DNA of 64,000 nt from Paenibacillus tyrphae (GTDB lineage Bacteria; Bacillota; Bacilli; Paenibacillales; NBRC-103111). Positions 59,800 through 64,000 of the stretch are shown piece by piece. The notes beneath the pieces were generated by a model that saw nothing but the letters and a program-made list of their open reading frames with translations, had not been told where the DNA came from and made no database searches. The stretch spans positions 1 through 64,000 of the forward strand of contig NZ_BSDJ01000010.1 in assembly GCF_027925525.1 (NCBI RefSeq), written 5' to 3'. The translations under genes were made by a program, and so were the position numbers. The stretch's first letter is position 1. Each line of letters opens with the position of its first letter.

Positions 59800-61080
59800 T
59801 CACAGCAAAATTTTATACAAGGCCCGCGGTCTGCCCTTCTGGTACGGCTGCTCCTCGCCCGATATTTCGGCATAGCCGCTATCGACCAGCTTCTTCAACA
59901 GGCGTTCGGCGCTCCGTTTGCTTAATTGCAGATAGTCAGCCAGATCGGACGCCGAAAAAATCCGGTTGTGACGCAGATGGATAAAATCGATGATTTTGGT
60001 AATGCTGGAAACGCTGATCCCGGTTTGCTTGGCAACCGTAAGGATGTGCTCATCATCGCTTTGAAGCTGAAAGGTTTTAGTCGTTTTATGATGTAACGGC
60101 CCGATGACCTTTTTATTCTCGGTAACGATGTACGCGCCGTGGCCCGCATGCTTCTTGGCATGATATAAGCCGATTTGGGCGTGCTCTTCCGATTCGAGCG
60201 CCGTGACGCCGAAACCGAAGCCGAAGCGGATGCTGGCCTGCGTGAGCGGTTTCAACTGATCCAGAATAGGAAATACGTGGTAATTCCCGGTGATTTGCCG
60301 GATGCCGCCTCTCGTTCCGTAAATCATAAACGTGCGGTCATCGATGCGTTTCACCGAAGCATTCATCTTTTTCCCCAAGTCCAGCAGCAGCTCATGCAGC
60401 TTGGCATGCAGTTCCGTATCCGCGGCCTGCGCATCATCAGGATAGTCGATTTGAACGATGCCCGCAGCAATCTGGGACGCTTGGCTTAACAGCAGTTCTC
60501 CCTTGGCGACGGCGTGCTGAAGCGTGTCTAGAATATTTTTTTTCGGAATGATCATGCGAAAGCTGGGGATGCCTAATTGTTCCAGCTTTTTATGCACGGA
60601 TTGGACGGAGGTCAACACAAAATCGACGTTTCCGGCCTTCCATTGCTCGTGATGAAACTTTACAATCTCGTCGGTACGATAATGCTCGTGCTCTTTGATA
60701 TAAATCCGGGCGGCGTCGATATTCAGCTCGTCCAACACATGCAGGACGACCTCTTGGTATGGGATATCGATCGATAACCGGTCCGGATGAATGCAGAGCG
60801 TGTCCCTGATGTAATAGAGCGAGACGGTAAACACCAGCTCGTCCAGCGGGATATAAACGGCGGGAATCCCCTGTTTCTCAATCTCGTCCTTAGCGAAAAA
60901 ATACGGAAAAGGGCCCGTGAAAAACAGGACGTCGTCATTTTGCGCCATCTTGACCAGCTTGGCGCTCTCTTCCGGCTTGTCATAAATGAGCGAGCGGATT
61001 TGCACGTTGGCATGGCTGTTTAAGCGGAGTACTTTATCCGCCATTTTTTCAGACCCGATAACGGCAATTTTGATCACCAT
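59800..61080 (-). CDS. HTH regulator with GGDEF-like middle domain
   Basis: GTG-independent ATG 61080 has GGAGG seven bases before it; the longer frame from 61107 does not. The ~426 residues begin with a Rossmann-like part (IKIAVIGSEKMADKVLRLN) and an effector region. A middle domain (~230-330) recalls a degenerate GGDEF/CdaR-type fold (IRFGFGFGVTALESEEHAQ, YHAKKHAGHGAYIV). A C-terminal winged helix (SASDLADYLQLSKRSAERLLKKL) completes it. It probably regulates the neighbouring amidase-permease genes. The family has no name that I can recall. Confidence 0.6.
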   Translation of the reverse strand: MVIKIAVIGSEKMADKVLRLNSHANVQIRSLIYDKPEESAKLVKMAQNDDVLFFTGPFPYFFAKDEIEKQGIPAVYIPLDELVFTVSLYYIRDTLCIHPDRLSIDIPYQEVVLHVLDELNIDAARIYIKEHEHYRTDEIVKFHHEQWKAGNVDFVLTSVQSVHKKLEQLGIPSFRMIIPKKNILDTLQHAVAKGELLLSQASQIAAGIVQIDYPDDAQAADTELHAKLHELLLDLGKKMNASVKRIDDRTFMIYGTRGGIRQITGNYHVFPILDQLKPLTQASIRFGFGFGVTALESEEHAQIGLYHAKKHAGHGAYIVTENKKVIGPLHHKTTKTFQLQSDDEHILTVAKQTGISVSSITKIIDFIHLRHNRIFSASDLADYLQLSKRSAERLLKKLVDSGYAEISGEEQPYQKGRPRALYKILL

Positions 61081-61111
61081 GCCCCATCCTCCAAATCGTA
61101 TCGCCATATAG

Positions 61112-61141
61112 TCAAAACACCCCTGAGAATTCCAGGGGCTT
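61112..61141 (-). terminator. Terminator of the beta-lactamase-like gene
   Basis: CCCCTG and CAGGGG pair around GAATTC-like loop bases, and TGTTTTG follows on the minus strand, ten bases after the hydrolase stop codon. Confidence 0.65.
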
Positions 61142-61150
61142 AAGAATGAA

Positions 61151-61945
61151 CTATTCGTTTAAATAATCAAAAACGGCCTTCCCAATTGTTGATATTACCT
61201 GCTGCGCGGGAAGATTGTCAACCAGATCGGTGGTGAGGACGGCGATGTAGGCGGTTTTCCCGTTCACCTGAAGGATGCCCGCATCATGCTCCGTTCCGGG
61301 CAGCTCGCCCGTTTTGTGGGCAAGCACCGGCTTGTCCAACGAAAAGCCGCCGATTATCCGGGCGGGCAATTTCGCATTAAACTGCTGATTCCGCAGCAAC
61401 TGCAGCGCGGCGTCTTTAGCCTCTTGCTTCAAGGTGCTTCCGTCGACGATTTCTTTGAGGAAAATAATCATATCGCGGGCTGAGGTGAAGTTGTCTTTCC
61501 CGTTCCGCTTGGCTTGGAAATCGAGCATTTTCCGGCCCAGAACGGTTGCGCCGCATCCCAGAACGGCTGATAGCTTGTTCACGGTCTCCATGCCGATCAG
61601 CTCGATAATCATATTCGTCGCGGTATTGTCCGAAACGATAATCATTAAGGCCATGAGATCCTGCAAAGACAGGCGCAGCGTGCCGGATAATTGATGAATT
61701 ACGCCCGTTCCGCCCACGCGCTCTCCGGAAGGTATGGCATAAGGCTGATGCAAATCCAGCCTGCCTTCTTGCGCTTGCCGATAGGCTTCCAGCAGAATGG
61801 GAATTTTAATCAAACTGGCGGAAGGGAACGGCTCGTCCGCATGGATGCGAATTTGCCCCTCGGCCGTGTCGACGGCAATTCCCACTTTGCCTTCTACCGA
61901 AGATGCGGCTTGGCGTATGGTGGCTTCAAGCTGGTTAAAGTTCAT
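61151..61945 (-). CDS. Class A beta-lactamase-like serine hydrolase, cytoplasmic
   Basis: ATG 61945 is chosen as start (265 residues); the frame begins with a GTG at 61957. SxxK is SLIK (Ser44-Lys47), SDN is 105-107, and KTG lies near residue 218 (HKTGELPG). The omega-loop glutamate of true class A enzymes (ExxLN) is not found: the region reads MLDFQAKRNG. There is also no signal peptide. It is therefore probably a peptidase or amidase of the beta-lactamase fold and not a resistance enzyme. It is transcribed after the permease and M20 amidase, which suggests a peptide- or carbamoyl-amide substrate. Confidence 0.7.
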   Translation of the reverse strand: MNFNQLEATIRQAASSVEGKVGIAVDTAEGQIRIHADEPFPSASLIKIPILLEAYRQAQEGRLDLHQPYAIPSGERVGGTGVIHQLSGTLRLSLQDLMALMIIVSDNTATNMIIELIGMETVNKLSAVLGCGATVLGRKMLDFQAKRNGKDNFTSARDMIIFLKEIVDGSTLKQEAKDAALQLLRNQQFNAKLPARIIGGFSLDKPVLAHKTGELPGTEHDAGILQVNGKTAYIAVLTTDLVDNLPAQQVISTIGKAVFDYLNE

Positions 61946-61967
61946 AGCGATCATCACTTTCCATTTG

Positions 61968-63281
61968 TTATAAGAAGAGCGCGCGCACGACGATGAATAA
62001 AAAGACGGCGGCGGTCACGACGACACCGAAAACGATTACATTTTTCAGGTCTTTGGAACGGGCCAATCCCATAGAGCCGAGCGCATCCCCGGTCGGGTAC
62101 AAGAAGAACGGCATTTGCGAGCCGACCAAGAGAGCGAGCACCCAGACCGGCATCGGAATAGCCAGATCCGTGACGGTAGGGAGGAACATCTTATGCATGA
62201 GAATAGAATGCGCTACCGCGGCTCCCGGAATACCGGTGATGTTCACGAGTGTGCTCAAAATGATCATCGTCGTTTGTCCGCCGTGCTCTACGTAAGGAAG
62301 CAGCAAATTTTTGAGGGCTTCGAAGCCGCCCATTTTTTCAGTGAAGTAGATGAAGGGTGTAAACAAGATAAACTGGATAAAGATCCACAGAAGCGGTTTG
62401 GCACCTTCGACAAAGGTATCGGCAATTTGATTGGGAGTAAGCCTTCCGACGAGTCCGGTAATCAGCGCCGTTAATAAGATGACGACGATGGTAAACGTAG
62501 ACCCTCCTTTGATCGCAATTCCGTAGGCAATGGAACCGAGCAAGGTGATGAGAAAGGCGACGGTAGCCTGGGTCGTAATTTTTCGCGTCCTGGCATCGGG
62601 CTGTTCTTCTTGCTGGAACGCGCTGATGTCGTTATCGGAATACGGATGCAAAAGCAGAGTCTTCTTCAGGATTCGCTTGCTGTAGACAAAGGTGACGACC
62701 CATATAATGACGGCGACAGGAAGTCCTGCATGGAGAAGCACCTGGGGATAGGTTAAGCCTGTCAGCTCCATTAAGGTTACCATAGGCGGAGTGAAAGGTC
62801 CAAGCAATAACCCGGCTGCGGCCGCGCCGTGGAACAGGATGGCCACGACGCTGGAGGACAGGCCGGCTGCAGCTACCACCGGGATCAGGACGGGAGCGAC
62901 GATTGCGTTGGCCCCGGCCAGCGTACCTAACAGAGCGGCCAGCAGGGAGGAAGCGATCATGGTGCTGATCATCGCTTTGTTCGGCGTGTTGATCCCGACG
63001 TTGTTCATGATAAAGCGTACGATGTTGCGGGCGACGCCTGTCTTTTCGGCGATTTTTCCCAAGCCGCCGCCGGCCAGGACGACAAGGCCGATATAGGCGA
63101 TAAAATCGGCCATCCCATTTTTGCCGATGACGGTAGCGACGTCCATTAAGCTTGCGCCGCTCATGAGGGCACCCACGATGATGGAGGTGCCAATGGCCGC
63201 AATAGGGTTCCATCGGATGAAAATTAAACCGATAAATAAGAGCAGGGGAACCAGTCCGAGAAGAGAAGGGCTTTGGATCAT
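61968..63281 (-). CDS. Ion-transporter-superfamily permease (NhaC/GntP-like)
   Basis: The 437 residues form about eleven membrane segments. GLVVLAGGGLGKIAEKTG (~65-82), TLAGANAIVAPVLIPVVAA (~118-136) and FHGAAAAGLLLGPFTPPM (~150-167) are features of the ion-transporter superfamily with two inverted halves; the second half repeats the pattern near VHLVNITGIPGAAVAHS. Members exchange Na+/H+ or carry organic anions. Between a hydrolase and an M20 amidase it more likely imports their substrate. Which family exactly is uncertain. Confidence 0.65.
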   Translation of the reverse strand: MIQSPSLLGLVPLLLFIGLIFIRWNPIAAIGTSIIVGALMSGASLMDVATVIGKNGMADFIAYIGLVVLAGGGLGKIAEKTGVARNIVRFIMNNVGINTPNKAMISTMIASSLLAALLGTLAGANAIVAPVLIPVVAAAGLSSSVVAILFHGAAAAGLLLGPFTPPMVTLMELTGLTYPQVLLHAGLPVAVIIWVVTFVYSKRILKKTLLLHPYSDNDISAFQQEEQPDARTRKITTQATVAFLITLLGSIAYGIAIKGGSTFTIVVILLTALITGLVGRLTPNQIADTFVEGAKPLLWIFIQFILFTPFIYFTEKMGGFEALKNLLLPYVEHGGQTTMIILSTLVNITGIPGAAVAHSILMHKMFLPTVTDLAIPMPVWVLALLVGSQMPFFLYPTGDALGSMGLARSKDLKNVIVFGVVVTAAVFLFIVVRALFL

Positions 63282-63308
63282 AGATAAAAACCTCCCTTGT
63301 TGTATGCT

Positions 63309-64000
63309 TTAACCCAGGTGTCGATCGGCCTTCAAGACGGCGTCCAGCATGACGTTTCCGGCAATTTCAATATCTTCCCATGTGCTGTATTCTTCCGGGC
63401 AATGGCTTTTTCCATTCGGGCTTTTGACAAAGATCATGGCGGCCTTGCAAATATCGGCCATATGGCTGGCGTCGTGTCCGGCCATGCTCGCGAGCCGCAG
63501 GAAGGGCGCGTTTCTGTCGCTTGCCGCTTGTTCGATCAGAGCGACCACCTCTTCGTCCAATCGGACGGGGGCTTGATCGAGGATGTTTTGCTCTTTGATT
63601 TGGATATGACGTTTGCTCTCCACGTGTTTCCATGCTTGTTTAATGGCTGCAACGACACGCCTGATGTCTTCGCGGGTCTCTCCCCGCACCTCAAGGATAA
63701 ATTCCACCTTACCGGGGATAATATTGGCCGCATTCGGGATCACATCCAGCTTTCCGACCGTGCACACCGTGTCCCCTTCATCGTTTCTGGCGGCGTTCTC
63801 GGCCATTAGGATCAATTCCGCGGCCGCCGTCAGCGCATCGCAGCGATGCTCCATCATGGTGGTGCCGGAATGATTGGCTTCGCCGATGACTGTGATCTTG
63901 TCGCGGTAAATTCCGACAATTTTGTCTACGGACGCCACCGGCATGTTGTTTGCGGCCAAGCGCTTGCCTTGCTCGATGTGCAGCTCAATATAGGCTTTTT
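63309..64000 (-). CDS. M20-family amidase (N-carbamoyl-amino-acid hydrolase-like), C-terminal part
   Basis: The frame is open to the window edge, so the N-terminus with the first metal ligands is outside. Visible are HIEQGKRL, the dimer/lid part GEANHSGTTMMEHRCDALTA, DVIPNAANIIPGKVEFILEVRG (~60-80) and the final metal histidine region MAGHDASHMADI, then GKSHCPEEYS. These belong to the allantoate/N-carbamoyl-L-amino-acid amidohydrolase (M20) group. It is the first gene here of the minus-strand group with the permease and hydrolase, spaced 27 bases. Confidence 0.85.
   Translation of the reverse strand, partial: KAYIELHIEQGKRLAANNMPVASVDKIVGIYRDKITVIGEANHSGTTMMEHRCDALTAAAELILMAENAARNDEGDTVCTVGKLDVIPNAANIIPGKVEFILEVRGETREDIRRVVAAIKQAWKHVESKRHIQIKEQNILDQAPVRLDEEVVALIEQAASDRNAPFLRLASMAGHDASHMADICKAAMIFVKSPNGKSHCPEEYSTWEDIEIAGNVMLDAVLKADRHLG

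Noticed and set aside
61151..61945. Antibiotic-resistance beta-lactamase
   Set aside because: No export signal and no omega-loop ExxLN motif; the operon context is metabolic.
1..64000. CRISPR arrays, tRNA or rRNA genes
   Set aside because: No regularly spaced repeats and no tRNA T-arm (GGTTCGAATCC-like) or rRNA segments were noticed on either strand.

Overview
The window looks like chromosomal DNA of a Paenibacillus-type Firmicute. The evidence is strong AGGAGG-like ribosome sites, frequent TTG/GTG starts, an S-layer-homology (SLH) protein remnant, a YesM/YesN two-component pair, and a complete des-desK-desR membrane-fluidity locus. It has two compositional halves. Positions ~4,900-39,500 are mostly AT-rich accessory DNA with mobile-element debris. 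Positions ~42,000-64,000 are more GC-rich and carry ordinary metabolic and regulatory genes.

Left edge (1-4,900): a broken IS4-type transposase; a secreted lamin-tail/phytase-esterase-like protein whose C-terminal SLH part is separated by a frameshift or deletion; a terminator with the 5' end of a group II intron directly behind it; then about 1 kb without a recognisable gene.

Defence island (4,900-39,466): a NACHT NTPase (5,091-7,079); a frameshifted helicase tail (7,120-7,646); a PLD-nuclease/SF2-helicase with a 5-base gap to a NUDIX hydrolase (7,698-11,266); and then the most interesting part, a 15.7-kb cluster at 12,518-28,224. That cluster combines a DpdA-like transglycosylase, a NurA-like nuclease, a HerA-like ATPase and a possible restriction-nuclease protein. 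It also holds a second, zinc-less transglycosylase homologue, two different Ski2-like helicases, an HTH regulator with a palindromic operator, a preQ0/queuosine-precursor transporter, an unknown 206-residue protein, a divergent QueF homologue and QueC. I infer a 7-deazaguanine DNA-modification system with attached restriction functions. It is related in principle to Dpd, but its gene content differs from the Dpd clusters I know. IS remnants separate it from a TIR-domain gene placed directly before a complete jetABCD Wadjet operon of the DUF2397/2398/2399 type (30,598-39,466).

Middle (39,500-44,600): a chloramphenicol acetyltransferase gene with a textbook translation-attenuation leader, a GT-B-like glycosyltransferase with a small downstream gene, and a large TerD-domain protein.

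Right part (44,600-64,000): a TetR-MFS efflux operon with two near-identical operators; the des-desK-desR locus with a palindromic candidate DesR box overlapping the stop codon of the preceding gene; ypsA; a YesM-YesN pair followed by a beta-helix polysaccharide-active protein, a PrsA-like lipid- or membrane-anchored foldase and a GH2 glycosidase; then, on the minus strand, an unusual HTH regulator, a class A beta-lactamase-like hydrolase, an ion-transporter-superfamily permease, and the C-terminal part of an M20 amidase running off the window. All family assignments come from reading motifs by eye; no database search was run.
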